This document shows, piece after piece, positions 24,168-33,430 of a stretch of DNA of 64,000 nt (within the stretch, counting starts at the first letter, position 1; every line of letters begins with the position of its first letter). The notes beneath the pieces were generated by a model. The model made no database searches. It was given only the letters and a program-made list of their open reading frames with translations, and was not told the DNA's origin. The DNA lies in contig NZ_JAOQJY010000002.1 of the NCBI RefSeq assembly GCF_025567525.1, positions 62,001 to 126,000 of the forward strand, given 5' to 3'. This DNA is from Gallintestinimicrobium propionicum (GTDB lineage: Bacteria > Bacillota > Clostridia > Lachnospirales > Lachnospiraceae). The position numbers and the translations under genes were made by a program.

Positions 24168-25198
24168 GACAGCGGCGTCCCCTTTCCGATCGGACAGGAA
24201 GCCTTCCTGCCGAGAATTTCCTCATAATACATTGTGTGCAGTCCGATGCCGGGGCGGATGCAGCGGATATTCTGCTCTGTGAAAACTTCGCCCTCTGCCA
24301 TGTCCTGCGCGACGAAGATGGAACGGGAGCCTGCCCGTTCTTTTTCCTGCTTGGGAGTAAGGCGGTATTCGGAAGAGCCGAGTGCCTTTTCCAGAATACG
24401 GATCTGCGAAACCATTTCCTTAAATTCCTGGGGCTCCATGGAAAATGCGCCATCCGGACCGCCGTCGCTGCGTTTTAAGGTCAGGTGCTTTTCCACCATC
24501 CGCGCGCCGAGGGAAACGGCGCCTGCAGCGACAGCCCCGCCCATCGTGTGGTCGGAGAGGCCGGTCAGGCAGCCAAAGGTCTGAGACAGCGTCGGAATCA
24601 TGCGCAGATTGACGTCCTCGTAGGGCGTCGGGTAAGCGGAAACGCATTTTAACAAAATTACGTCCTCATTGCCTTCTTCACGGCAGACGTTCATGGCGCG
24701 CTCGATGTCCTCGAGATGTGCGATGCCGGTGGCAAAGATGACGGGCTTGTGGAGCTTCGCCACCCGACGGATTAACGGAATATCATTTATCTCATAAGAT
24801 GCAATTTTATAAGCGGGAGCGTCGAGCTCTTCGAGAAAATCGACGGCGGTTGCGTCAAAGGGGGAGGAAAAGCAGAGCAGTCCGCATTTTTTTGCCTCCT
24901 CCATCAGACCAGCATGCCATTCCCACGGCGTATAAGCCTGCTTGTAAAGGTCGTATTCTTTGATGCCGTCCCAGAGGCCGCCTTTATTGATAAAGCAGTC
25001 CGCGTCGCTGTCAACGGTCATGGTGTCTGCAGTGTAGGTCTGCAGCTTGATCGCGTCCGCGCCGGCTTCCTTTGCGGCGTGGATAATTTCAATCGCACGG
25101 TCGTAGTCCTGCAAATGGTTCGCAGACATTTCCGCAACGATAAAGACAGGGGCGTCTGCGGCGATTCTGCGCCCGCCCAGATAAATTTCCTGATTCAT
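24149..25198 (-). CDS. pseI: Pseudaminic acid synthase
   Basis: 349 residues, TIM-barrel NeuB superfamily plus SAF (antifreeze-like) C-terminal domain. FIVAEMSANHLQDYDRAIEI, GADAIKLQTYTADTMT and GLWDGIKEYDLYKQAYTPWEW are the PseI-type signatures, distinct from legionaminic or sialic acid synthases. The SAF part begins near AGSRSIFVAQDMAEGE. It condenses phosphoenolpyruvate with the product of PseG. Its GGAGAAAG site lies within the last codons of pseF; the pseF stop is 4 nt before its ATG. Confidence 0.93.
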   Translation of the reverse strand: MNQEIYLGGRRIAADAPVFIVAEMSANHLQDYDRAIEIIHAAKEAGADAIKLQTYTADTMTVDSDADCFINKGGLWDGIKEYDLYKQAYTPWEWHAGLMEEAKKCGLLCFSSPFDATAVDFLEELDAPAYKIASYEINDIPLIRRVAKLHKPVIFATGIAHLEDIERAMNVCREEGNEDVILLKCVSAYPTPYEDVNLRMIPTLSQTFGCLTGLSDHTMGGAVAAGAVSLGARMVEKHLTLKRSDGGPDGAFSMEPQEFKEMVSQIRILEKALGSSEYRLTPKQEKERAGSRSIFVAQDMAEGEVFTEQNIRCIRPGIGLHTMYYEEILGRKASCPIGKGTPLSWNLIR

Positions 25199-25202
25199 AT
25201 TG

Positions 25203-25892
25203 TTATTCTTTCTCCATCATTTTCTGATATTTGACTTCTGCAATCGCCCAGTCCTCTTCGGTATCGATATCCTGAACCTCCAATTCGGGTAAAAGCAGGG
25301 GGACCATACCGGGAGTATCTGTTGTTCCTTCCCGGAAAAAAGCTTCCGTCCGGCAGGCATAGAACTGTCCGCAGTCGTGGTAAAGCGTTTCGAGATCCTG
25401 GCTGCGCGCGGTCGCATACTGGGGCCATTTGTAGCCGATGTGACCGTTTTCATCTACGGCGAGGCTGCGCAGAACCGGATACGGAAAAGTCGTTACCGGC
25501 ATGACGGACTCGGCGTCCTTTAAAAGCTCCATCGCAGTGTAGAGTTTTTTGGGGGTAATAAACGGCGCGGTGGGGTAGATACAGCAGAATGTGTCAAACT
25601 CCCTGCCGGCAGCTCTGTAGCATTCGAGTACCTCGCGGATGACGTCGTCGGTAGAGGCGTAATCGTTTGCGGTCTGGGCGCTTCGAAGAAACGGGACGGA
25701 CGCCCCGGCACCTTTTGCAAGTTCGGCGATTTCGGGATCATCTGTAGAAACCATCACCTCGTCAAAAATGCCCGCCTGAAAAGCGGCTTCGATGGAATAT
25801 AAAAGAATCGGTTTTCCGAGAAACGGACGGATATTTTTACGCGGAATCCGCTTGCTGCCTCCGCGCGCTGTAATAATGGCAAGTGCTGACAT
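25203..25892 (-). CDS. pseF: Pseudaminic acid cytidylyltransferase
   Basis: 229 residues, the usual CMP-nonulosonate synthetase size. IITARGGSKRIPRKNIRPFLGKP is the CTP-binding N-terminus; YSIEAA, STDDPEIAEL, YASTDDVIREVLE and CIYPTAPF follow the PseF pattern. It activates the nonulosonic acid as the CMP sugar for a transferase. First gene of the minus-strand operon, ATG behind GGAGGTTTTGCC. Upstream lies the repeat of about 150 bp that separates it from the divergent glycan operon. Confidence 0.9.
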   Translation of the reverse strand: MSALAIITARGGSKRIPRKNIRPFLGKPILLYSIEAAFQAGIFDEVMVSTDDPEIAELAKGAGASVPFLRSAQTANDYASTDDVIREVLECYRAAGREFDTFCCIYPTAPFITPKKLYTAMELLKDAESVMPVTTFPYPVLRSLAVDENGHIGYKWPQYATARSQDLETLYHDCGQFYACRTEAFFREGTTDTPGMVPLLLPELEVQDIDTEEDWAIAEVKYQKMMEKE

Positions 25893-25961
25893 GGCAAAAC
25901 CTCCTGTTTCCTGTCAAAAATCGGATTGTGCAGTGTCTGGGGAAAAAGAAATTGTGTTACT

Positions 25962-26110
25962 GTTCACACGCGCCATTCGCAAAACCGCGTCTTCGACGCT
26001 CTCCGCTGCTTCGCAGCTCATTTTTGCTCATAAAGTGGCGCTCCCTTCGTACCGTTTGGGGCAGATTTTCATGCGAGCATGAAATCTGCCCCCAAACGGT
26101 ACGAGTGAAC
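25962..26110. repeat. 150-bp-class structured repeat, copy A
   Basis: Bounded by GTTCAC and GTGAAC. It shares with 50287-50438 the blocks CGCGCCATTCGCAAAA, TCCGCTGCT-CGCAGCTCA, TTTTGCTCATA, GGCGCTCCCT and a terminal hairpin GCAGATTTTCATG-CGAG-CATGAAATCTGC. In this copy the hairpin is extended by ACCGTTTGGG / CCCAAACGGT. It lies between divergent pseF and the GT52-like gene. Confidence 0.8.
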
Positions 26111-26223
26111 TGTATCGCATCTTAAGTAGTATAACAATCCGGGGAATATTATTCAAGCACAGTTCACGCGGGATTCCCAGCACACCGGAGAAGATGCATT
26201 CCGCCGCTTTGAAGCGCATTGTC

Positions 26224-26253
26224 TTGCAATGGCAGACAAAAGTATGGTAGAAT
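26224..26253 (+). promoter_or_regulatory. Candidate promoter of the main glycan operon
   Basis: TTGCAA (26224-26229), 18-nt spacer, TAGAAT (26248-26253), 84 nt before the first start codon. No terminator is seen between this site and 50.28 kb. Confidence 0.5.
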
Positions 26254-26336
26254 ATAGCGACTATGCAATGGAGTCAACTGGTTTAACTGGGATGATTTCA
26301 TCAGGTTTACCAGAAATTGCCGGAGAAAAAACGAAA

Positions 26337-27422
26337 ATGAAAAAGAGAAAGCCAAAAGAGCGGATTTATGTCTGCCATACTTATTATCATGTATATGTTG
26401 CCTGTTTAAAGGAGCTGACGCTTCCAAGGGCAATGCGCGGAAAGGCGGATCTGGTGCTGAGCACGATGTCGAACGACTTTGGCAGCCTGAAGGAGCGTGC
26501 AGAAAAAAGCGGTCTGTTTGAAGCTGTTTTTATGTTCGAGGAAAAGGAAGAGCATGCGTTCCCGCAGCTGGCACGCTATCATGAGGATCATGGAAATCTG
26601 GTGTTTAACCTGTTTTCCAGAATGATTTTTACGAAATTATACGGAAAGCTGCAGCAGCCCTATGTGCCGGTGGATTTTAAAAAGTATCAGGACATCTATG
26701 TGTTCTGCGATTCCGATCCGATCGGATATTATCTGAATTATAAGAAAATCCGTTATCATGCGGTGGAGGACGGCCTGGATTGTATCTGCTATTACGATAC
26801 CGCGCGCTATGACAACCGGGGGCATTTCGGACTGAAAGCCTTTCTTGCGGCGCATAACCTGATTTTTATCCAGAACGGATACAGTAAATATTGCGTGGAT
26901 ATGGAGGTCAACAATACGTCAATCCTGAAATATCCCTGCTCCAAATATATCGAACAGCCGCGGGAAGCGATGGTGCGCAGGCTGACGCAGGACGACAAAA
27001 ATACGATTCTGCGGATTTTTATGGAGGATCTGGATACGCTGATGACGCAGCTTACGACCGGCGCGCATCATGAGCACAAGGTGCTGGTGCTAACGGAGCC
27101 ATTATGCGAGCTGCCGGTGCGCGAGCAGATTTTCCGGGATATCGTAGCAAAATACGGAAAGGATGCGCAGGTGATTTTAAAACCGCATCCCAGAGATGTT
27201 TTAGACTATCATAAGCTGTTCCCGGACGATATTGTGCTGGATGGAAAGTTCCCGATGGAAATCCTGAATTTCATCGAGGGACTGGAATTCGACCAGGTAG
27301 TTTCCGTGTATACCGTGCCGGATTCGATTCATTTTGCAAAGGAAAAGGTTTTTCTGGGGGATGACTTTATGGATCTGTACGAAGATCCTCAAAAACACCG
27401 CTTTAATGAGCAGATTTTTTAA
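26337..27422 (+). CDS. GT52-like glycosyltransferase, probable pseudaminic acid transferase
   Basis: 361 residues. A Rossmann-like N-terminus (IYVCHTYYHVYVACLK) fits the sialyltransferase-type families. Two signatures of bacterial sialyl- and polysialyltransferases are present: a D/E-D/E-G motif in YHAVEDGLD (EDG at 144-146) and an HP motif in ILKPHPRD (284-285). GT52 members move CMP-linked nonulosonic acids to glycan ends. Being divergent from pseF-pseI-pseG, the natural donor is CMP-pseudaminic acid; this is inferred. The start at 26337 (MKKRKPKER) fits GGAG upstream better than the frame opening at 26229, which overlaps the promoter. First gene of the long operon. Confidence 0.75.
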   Translation: MKKRKPKERIYVCHTYYHVYVACLKELTLPRAMRGKADLVLSTMSNDFGSLKERAEKSGLFEAVFMFEEKEEHAFPQLARYHEDHGNLVFNLFSRMIFTKLYGKLQQPYVPVDFKKYQDIYVFCDSDPIGYYLNYKKIRYHAVEDGLDCICYYDTARYDNRGHFGLKAFLAAHNLIFIQNGYSKYCVDMEVNNTSILKYPCSKYIEQPREAMVRRLTQDDKNTILRIFMEDLDTLMTQLTTGAHHEHKVLVLTEPLCELPVREQIFRDIVAKYGKDAQVILKPHPRDVLDYHKLFPDDIVLDGKFPMEILNFIEGLEFDQVVSVYTVPDSIHFAKEKVFLGDDFMDLYEDPQKHRFNEQIF

Positions 27423-27467
27423 GAAGCAGTTTTGGAATAGGGCTGCAGGAACGAAAGGAACGCTTTC

Positions 27468-29219
27468 ATGAAAAAAATTTACCGTAAAATGATGGTTCTG
27501 ATGAACCGGAAGCAGAAGCTGAAAATGGTTCAGATTCTGTTTATGATGGTGATCGGTGCGGTTCTGGAAACCGTCAGCATCGGTCTTGTGGTACCGGCGA
27601 TTCAGATGATTATGGACCCGAGCTGCGTGGAGGGCGACAGCGTCCTGGCGCAGATTTACCGATGGACAGGCTTTCAGAAACCGGGATATTTCACGACGCT
27701 GATTTTGGTGCTGATTATTCTGGGCTTTGTGTTAAAAAATGTTTTTCTGTATTTTCAGAATGTGGTGCAGCTGCGCTTTGTATACACGAACCAGTTTGAA
27801 ACCTCTCAGCGCATGATGATCAATTTCATGAAGCGCCCCTATGAATATTATCTGAATGCGGATACCTCTGTCATCCAGCGTATGATCACGTCTGATGTCA
27901 ATAACATGTACGGTCTGATCCTCGCGCTGCTGCAGCTGATGAGTGAAGTGATTATTTTCGTCCTGCTGGCGGTTACGCTGACCGCGATGGCTCCGCAGAT
28001 GATCCTGACGGTAGCGGCACTTCTGATCGTGACGCTGCTTGTGATCAAGCAGTTTTTAAAGCCGATCATGCGTCAGGCGGGCATCGAGAACCAGGATTAT
28101 TACAGCGGTCTGTACAAATGGATTGAAGAATCCGTTATGGGCATCAAGGAAATCAAAATTGCCAATAAAGAAAATTATTTCATCCGGGAATACGGTAAAT
28201 GCGGTCACGGCTATGTGAGTGCAGTGCAGAAGTACAATATTTTTAACGCGACGCCTCGTCTGCTGATCGAGACGGTCTGCATGGCGGGACTGATCCTGTA
28301 CCTGATTTTCATGATCCTGTCCGGCGAGGATGTCACCAGCATGGTGAGCCAGCTGGGTGCATTCGGCGTGGCTGCCATGCGGCTTCTGCCTTCTGCAAAC
28401 CGGATCAACAACTATCTGACACAGATTTCCTATTTCGAGCCCTTTTTTATGGGCGTGTCCGACAATCTGCAGGAGGAAATCCACGACAAAAACGTGGTTT
28501 ACGACGAAGCTGCCTATCGGAGAAGCAAGCTGGTGGATAAGCTGCCCCTACAGGATAAAATTGTACTGGATGATATTGTATACAAATATCCGAATTCCGA
28601 TGTGCTGATCTTCGACCATGCGCATATGGAGATCCCTGCCGGAAAATCTGTCGGCATTGTGGGAACCTCCGGTGCGGGCAAGACAACGATTGTGGATATT
28701 ATGCTGGGGCTGCTGTCGATTCAGGAGGGACATATCCTCGCAGACGGCGTGGAGGTTCGGGATCATTACGAATCCTGGCTGAAAAATATCGGCTACATTC
28801 CCCAGACGATTTTCATGATTGATTCCACCATCCGCAAAAATGTGGCATTCGGTTACGCGGATGAAGACATCGACGATGCAAAGGTCTGGGAGGCACTCAA
28901 AAAAGCCCGTCTGGATGAGTTTGTCCGCAGTCTTCCCGAAGGGCTGGATACCGGCATTGGCGAGCGCGGCATCCGGATTTCCGGCGGTCAGCGTCAGAGA
29001 ATCGGAATTGCGAGAGCGCTGTTTGAAGATCCGGAGGTTCTCGTTTTGGATGAAGCGACCAGCGCACTGGATAACGATACAGAGGCTGCGATCATGGAAT
29101 CCATCAACAGCCTGCATGGTCATAAGACATTGATTATTATTGCACATCGTTTGCAGACGATCGAAAAATGCGATATTGTTTACCGTGTAGAGCACGGGGA
29201 GATCGAACGGGAACGCTGA
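27468..29219 (+). CDS. PglK-like ABC-type glycolipid flippase
   Basis: 583 residues, half-transporter with fused domains. Residues 1-330 hold about six membrane helices; the start KMVQILFMMVIGAVLETVSIG is of the PglK type. The ATPase domain follows: Walker A GTSGAGKTT (about 398-406), signature ISGGQRQR (about 503), Walker B VLVLDEATS (about 524) and the H-loop in IIAHR. PglK flips undecaprenyl-diphosphate-linked oligosaccharides across the membrane. No Wzx-type flippase is found in the window, so this is the best candidate for exporting the repeat unit made here. The ATG has AAAGGAA 8 nt upstream. Confidence 0.88.
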   Translation: MKKIYRKMMVLMNRKQKLKMVQILFMMVIGAVLETVSIGLVVPAIQMIMDPSCVEGDSVLAQIYRWTGFQKPGYFTTLILVLIILGFVLKNVFLYFQNVVQLRFVYTNQFETSQRMMINFMKRPYEYYLNADTSVIQRMITSDVNNMYGLILALLQLMSEVIIFVLLAVTLTAMAPQMILTVAALLIVTLLVIKQFLKPIMRQAGIENQDYYSGLYKWIEESVMGIKEIKIANKENYFIREYGKCGHGYVSAVQKYNIFNATPRLLIETVCMAGLILYLIFMILSGEDVTSMVSQLGAFGVAAMRLLPSANRINNYLTQISYFEPFFMGVSDNLQEEIHDKNVVYDEAAYRRSKLVDKLPLQDKIVLDDIVYKYPNSDVLIFDHAHMEIPAGKSVGIVGTSGAGKTTIVDIMLGLLSIQEGHILADGVEVRDHYESWLKNIGYIPQTIFMIDSTIRKNVAFGYADEDIDDAKVWEALKKARLDEFVRSLPEGLDTGIGERGIRISGGQRQRIGIARALFEDPEVLVLDEATSALDNDTEAAIMESINSLHGHKTLIIIAHRLQTIEKCDIVYRVEHGEIERER

Positions 29220-29336
29220 TGCGCGACGAACAGGTCGATGCGGAAGCAAAACGTAGTCCCGGAGAGACGATTTACGCGGCGGGAGTACAGTGCTGCGCAC
29301 TTTTGGAACACACCGCGCGCCCGGAAAGGAGGAGAC

Positions 29337-30452
29337 ATGGGAAAGCCCGGACGTCAGGCAAATTTTGAGCTGCTTCGGATCATCGCCATGTTCATGGTTG
29401 TGATCCTGCACTGGAACACGAACAGCGGATTGCTTTTGGATGTCGGAAGCCCTGTGACGGGCGCCGGGGTCTGGTCCCTTGTGACAGAATCAGTCTGCAT
29501 TGTCGCAGTCAACGTTTATGTGCTGATCAGCGGATATTTTCTTTCCTCCTGTACCTTTTCCTTCCGGCGTGTGGCGCAGGTGCTGGTTCAGACGTTGTTT
29601 TATACGGTGCTGATTCCTCCGGTTCTGGCACTTGTCGGTGTCCTTTCGTGTTCGGAGGTTCTCAATCCCTACCACATCTGGAACAGTATTTTTCCGGTGC
29701 AGTCCGGACATTACTGGTTCGTGAGCGCTTATGTGGTGCTGTGCCTGTTGTCCCCATTTTTCAACGCAGGGCTGGAAACCCTTTCCCAAAAACGGATACA
29801 GCAGCTGCTGGCGGCGCTTTTGTTCTTTTTCTGCATCGGAAAATCCTTCAGTCCGCTGCAGTTTGCGTTGGATCGTTTCGGATATGACTTCGGATGGTTT
29901 GCAGTGCTGTACCTGACCGGCGGCTATTTGAAAAAATACGGGATGCCGCGTTTGAACAGCTTCCCCAAAAATATTGCGCTGTATGCAGGCTGCACGCTGG
30001 GGACATTTTTGCTGGAGCTTTTGCTGCTTCCTTTGGCAGGACGACTGGCGGGACTGACCTATTATGCGTCCGTTCCATTTCACTATAATGCACTGTTTGC
30101 CTATCTTGCGGCGGTGGGGCTGTTTGGCGCGTTTGCTGTCCTGAAGGTAAAAGAAGGGCGTTTTGCAGATATGGTGCGGTTCTGGAGCCCTGCGGTATTC
30201 GGGGTTTATCTGATTCATCAACAGACGGATATTGCACCGCGCTGGTTTGCGTGGGTCAACGCCCTGACCGGACGACTTGGGGATTTCTGGAACATCGTTC
30301 CGGGTGAGACGGGCGTAACTGCAGGACGGATGCTTCTTGTGCTTTGGATGCAGTCCGTCATCGTTTTTGTGGTCTGTATCGGAATCGAGCGGCTGCGGCT
30401 GTGTGTGTTCGATAGAATTGGAAAAAGCTGCGGCAGGTCTGCTGCAAAGTAG
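29337..30452 (+). CDS. Acyltransferase 3 family membrane protein
   Basis: 371 residues, about ten membrane segments. The N-terminus NFELLRIIAMFMVVILHW contains the AT3 R-x-x-A-x-x-x-V-x-x-x-H pattern with the conserved His. These proteins O-acetylate or succinylate surface polysaccharides from the membrane. The ATG at 29337 follows AAAGGAGGAGAC; it sits 117 nt after the flippase stop without a terminator. The acyl group and target sugar are unknown. Confidence 0.85.
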   Translation: MGKPGRQANFELLRIIAMFMVVILHWNTNSGLLLDVGSPVTGAGVWSLVTESVCIVAVNVYVLISGYFLSSCTFSFRRVAQVLVQTLFYTVLIPPVLALVGVLSCSEVLNPYHIWNSIFPVQSGHYWFVSAYVVLCLLSPFFNAGLETLSQKRIQQLLAALLFFFCIGKSFSPLQFALDRFGYDFGWFAVLYLTGGYLKKYGMPRLNSFPKNIALYAGCTLGTFLLELLLLPLAGRLAGLTYYASVPFHYNALFAYLAAVGLFGAFAVLKVKEGRFADMVRFWSPAVFGVYLIHQQTDIAPRWFAWVNALTGRLGDFWNIVPGETGVTAGRMLLVLWMQSVIVFVVCIGIERLRLCVFDRIGKSCGRSAAK

Positions 30453-30483
30453 GGAAAGGTTTTTTTGGAGGAAAAAAGAGAAC

Positions 30484-32193
30484 GTGAAAGAAAAAGCAAA
30501 ACGATTGGGAACAATTTTGTTTCCGGTGATACTGTTTTTGTATCCGCTGTTAAAAATTACACAGGGAATCGAATTGACGGACACCTGTTATGGTCTGGTA
30601 AATTACCGCTTTTTCCCGCATGCGGGGCAGGAGTGGACGGTTGCGACCTATCTTGCAAATGTGCTCGGGGCGCTTTTGATGCGCCTGCCCTTTGGGGACA
30701 GCCTGGTGGGAATGCGTTTTTATACGGGACTTTTCGTCAGTGCCATGGCGCTTTTGGCGTATTTTTTCCTGAAAGGCAAAATGCCGTCCTGGATCGTGTT
30801 TCTGGGCGAATTCGCGGCAATCAGCCTGTGCTGGATTCCGACGACGAGCCTGTATAATTACCTGACGTTTTTCCTGTTTTTGTGCGGAACGGTGCTTTTA
30901 TACCGCGGACTGATCTGGCAGAACCGCAAATGGATGGCGTTTGCTGGCGTGTGTCTGGGCGCTTCTGTGCTGACGCGCCTGCCTAACATCGTAGAATGTG
31001 CGCTGATTATCGCGGTATTTTATTATGGCATTTTGAAAAAGAAAAAAGTGGCGGAGATCTGGAAAGATGTCGCTGCCTGTGTGATCGGCTTTGTGGCGGC
31101 ATTTCTTGTCGGTTTTCTTGCGATCAGCCTGCAGTTTAGGTTTGATGCATATCCGAAGATGCTTGTCGGGCTTGCCGGATATTCCGGAACGGATGAGACG
31201 TATTCATCCCTTTCTATGATTACTTCTGTTGTATCTGCTTATGTAGAAGCGTTTAAATGGGTGCTGATTTTGGGGATCGCAGCGCTTTTAGGTACGGTTT
31301 TATTTTTCCTTCTCCCCGGAAAATTCGAAAAAGGCAAGATGGTGCTGTATCTATGCATGCTTCCGGTGCTGCTGCGGTTTTTATGGGGACGCGGCATGTT
31401 CAACCTGCAGTACGCCTTTTACTGGAGCGTATTTGAGTGGTGTATGGTGCTTTTATATGTGGCAATCGGGCTGTGTATCTGGACCCTTGCCGATCCGCTG
31501 GTATTTCGAAGGGATAAGCTGTTGTCGTTGATGGTGCTTTTGGTCATTTTGATCACGCCGATCGGAAGCAACAATGAAACATATCCGAATATGAATAACC
31601 TGTTTTTGGTTGCTCCGGTGACCTTCTGGATGGGCTACCGGCTTTTGTTAAAGCTGCGCCGCCTGCCGTATAGCTTTGCGTGCCGGGCGATGCTGGTGTG
31701 CGTGGCGGTTGTTTTTCTGATACAGAGCACGGGCTTTGGCGTGCGTGCGGTTTTTCGGGACAGCATCGAGGGACAAAAGCGGGATACCCGGGTTGTAAAC
31801 TGCAAAAAGCTTTCCGGTGCAAAAACGAATCGGGCAAATGCAGAGCAGCTGCAGGATGTTGTGGATTATTACGCAGAGCATGCGGATGAATTGGAGGAAA
31901 ACAGCAGGCTTTTGACCTTTGGCGATGTGCCGGGCTTTTGCTGGCTGTTCGATCTGCCCTCGGCGCTGTCCCACGACTGGCCGGATATGAATACTTACCC
32001 GGCAGAGACGATGCGGACAGATTTGGAAGCGCTGTCCCAGGCGGGAGAAAAGCCGCTGGTGATCCTCTGTCCCGGAAAGGTGGACACAGAGGATGCACAG
32101 GAAGCGCAGAAATGGGAGCTGCTGCAGGAGTTCCTGGCGCAGAATGCCTATGAAATGAAGCTGGATAACGGAACCTATCAGATTTATGAATAA
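30484..32193 (+). CDS. Polytopic membrane protein, GT-C-like
   Basis: 569 residues with about eleven hydrophobic segments followed by a soluble C-terminal part (about 470-569). After the first helix comes an extracytoplasmic loop with an acidic site (IELTDTCYGL, Asp33) and FPHAGQEWTVATY, a placement like that of GT-C glycosyltransferases. No exact family is recognised. The start is set at GTG 30484 (KEKAKRLGTIL) after GGAGG at a long distance; the upstream frame overlaps the previous gene. It is embedded in the glycan operon, so assembly or decoration of the glycan at the outer face is a reasonable guess. Confidence 0.6.
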   Translation: MKEKAKRLGTILFPVILFLYPLLKITQGIELTDTCYGLVNYRFFPHAGQEWTVATYLANVLGALLMRLPFGDSLVGMRFYTGLFVSAMALLAYFFLKGKMPSWIVFLGEFAAISLCWIPTTSLYNYLTFFLFLCGTVLLYRGLIWQNRKWMAFAGVCLGASVLTRLPNIVECALIIAVFYYGILKKKKVAEIWKDVAACVIGFVAAFLVGFLAISLQFRFDAYPKMLVGLAGYSGTDETYSSLSMITSVVSAYVEAFKWVLILGIAALLGTVLFFLLPGKFEKGKMVLYLCMLPVLLRFLWGRGMFNLQYAFYWSVFEWCMVLLYVAIGLCIWTLADPLVFRRDKLLSLMVLLVILITPIGSNNETYPNMNNLFLVAPVTFWMGYRLLLKLRRLPYSFACRAMLVCVAVVFLIQSTGFGVRAVFRDSIEGQKRDTRVVNCKKLSGAKTNRANAEQLQDVVDYYAEHADELEENSRLLTFGDVPGFCWLFDLPSALSHDWPDMNTYPAETMRTDLEALSQAGEKPLVILCPGKVDTEDAQEAQKWELLQEFLAQNAYEMKLDNGTYQIYE

Positions 32194-32263
32194 AAATGAA
32201 AGCAGCGCAGTGCGGTCGAGAAAACGGACTGCAAAACCGCTTTTGGGAAAGAAGGAATCAACC

Positions 32264-33430
32264 ATGGAAGAAAAGAAGCTTCCCTTTACCGGACGGGAAA
32301 AAATCCGGTTCAATGTACCTCCGTTTACGGGACGGGAATACGAATATGTGCGCCAGGCAGTGGAAAATCAGAAGATCTGCGGAGACGGGGAATTTACCAA
32401 AAAGGCGAGTCACTGGTTTGAAGAAAAAACCGGAACGGCGAAGTGCCTGATGACGACTTCCTGTACCCATGCGACGGAGCTTGCCGCGATTCTGGCGGAT
32501 ATCAAACCGGGGGATGAAATTATTATGCCGTCTTACACATTTGTTTCCACGGCAAATGCGTTTGTGCTGCGGGGCGGCGTGCCTGTTTTTGTGGATATTC
32601 GTCCGGATACCATGAATATTGACGAAAAACAGATCGAAGCAGCGATCACCGAAAAGACGAAGGCCATCGTGCCGGTGCACTACGCCGGAGTAGCCTGCGA
32701 AATGGATACGATCATGGATATCGCAAAGCGTCACAACCTTCTTGTGATTGAGGATGCGGCGCAGGGCGTGATGGCTTCTTATAAAGGGAAAGCCCTCGGG
32801 AGCATCGGTGATTATGGCTGCTACAGCTTCCATGAAACAAAAAATTACAGCATGGGAGAGGGCGGCGCATTGCTGATCCGCGATCGGGAGCATGTGGAGC
32901 GTGCAGAGATCATCCGGGAAAAAGGTACTGACCGAAGCAAATATTTTCGCGGTCAGGTGGATAAATATCGCTGGCAGGAGTTTGGCTCCAGCTATTTACC
33001 GAGTGAGTTAAATGTGGCGTATCTGTATGCACAGCTGGAAATGGCAGATCAGATCAATGAGGCACGGTTGGCGCGCTGGAATGAGTACTATAAGCTGCTG
33101 ACGCCACTTTCGCAGGCAGGCAAGATTGAGCTGCCGGTGGTTCCGGAGGGCTGCGTCCATAATGCCCACATGTTCTATATCAAGACGGCGGACGAACACG
33201 AACGCCAGGAGCTGATCAATTATTTGAAGGAACGGGATATTCTGGCGGTTTATCATTATGTGCCGCTGCATTCCGCGCCTGCAGGAATTAAATATGGACG
33301 CTTCAACGGAGAGGATGTCTACACGACAAAGGAAAGTGAGCGCCTGCTGCGCCTGCCGATGTACTATGGTCTGACGGCGGAAGAGACAGCATTTGTGGCG
33401 GATCAGGTGAAGGAGTTTTATGGCAGGTAA
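32264..33430 (+). CDS. DegT/DnrJ/EryC1 sugar aminotransferase, RffA/WecE-like
   Basis: 388 residues, PLP-dependent. CTHATELAAILADIKPGDEIIMPSYTF without a break is the family core (quoted in part: KPGDEIIMPSYTF), VIEDAAQGVMASYKGKALGS follows, and the PLP lysine lies in HETKNYSMGEGG (Lys193), the hallmark of RffA/WecE, which makes dTDP-4-amino-4,6-dideoxy-galactose. The donor nucleotide is inferred; no rmlA or rmlB is in view. A PseC role is possible but the motif fits RffA better. The ATG at 32264 follows AAGGAATC. It overlaps the next gene by 11 nt. A GNAT gene two genes on could acylate its product. Confidence 0.82.
   Translation: MEEKKLPFTGREKIRFNVPPFTGREYEYVRQAVENQKICGDGEFTKKASHWFEEKTGTAKCLMTTSCTHATELAAILADIKPGDEIIMPSYTFVSTANAFVLRGGVPVFVDIRPDTMNIDEKQIEAAITEKTKAIVPVHYAGVACEMDTIMDIAKRHNLLVIEDAAQGVMASYKGKALGSIGDYGCYSFHETKNYSMGEGGALLIRDREHVERAEIIREKGTDRSKYFRGQVDKYRWQEFGSSYLPSELNVAYLYAQLEMADQINEARLARWNEYYKLLTPLSQAGKIELPVVPEGCVHNAHMFYIKTADEHERQELINYLKERDILAVYHYVPLHSAPAGIKYGRFNGEDVYTTKESERLLRLPMYYGLTAEETAFVADQVKEFYGR

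Noticed and set aside
31553..32313. Long minus-strand open frames opposite glycan genes
   Set aside because: Low-complexity, Ser/Arg/Pro/His-rich products without motifs; they are shadows of GC-rich plus-strand codons. The same holds for other antisense frames such as 36005-36556 and 39307-40137.
32264..33430. PseC assignment for the aminotransferase
   Set aside because: HETKNYSMGEGG around the PLP lysine is the RffA/WecE pattern. PseC remains possible but less likely.
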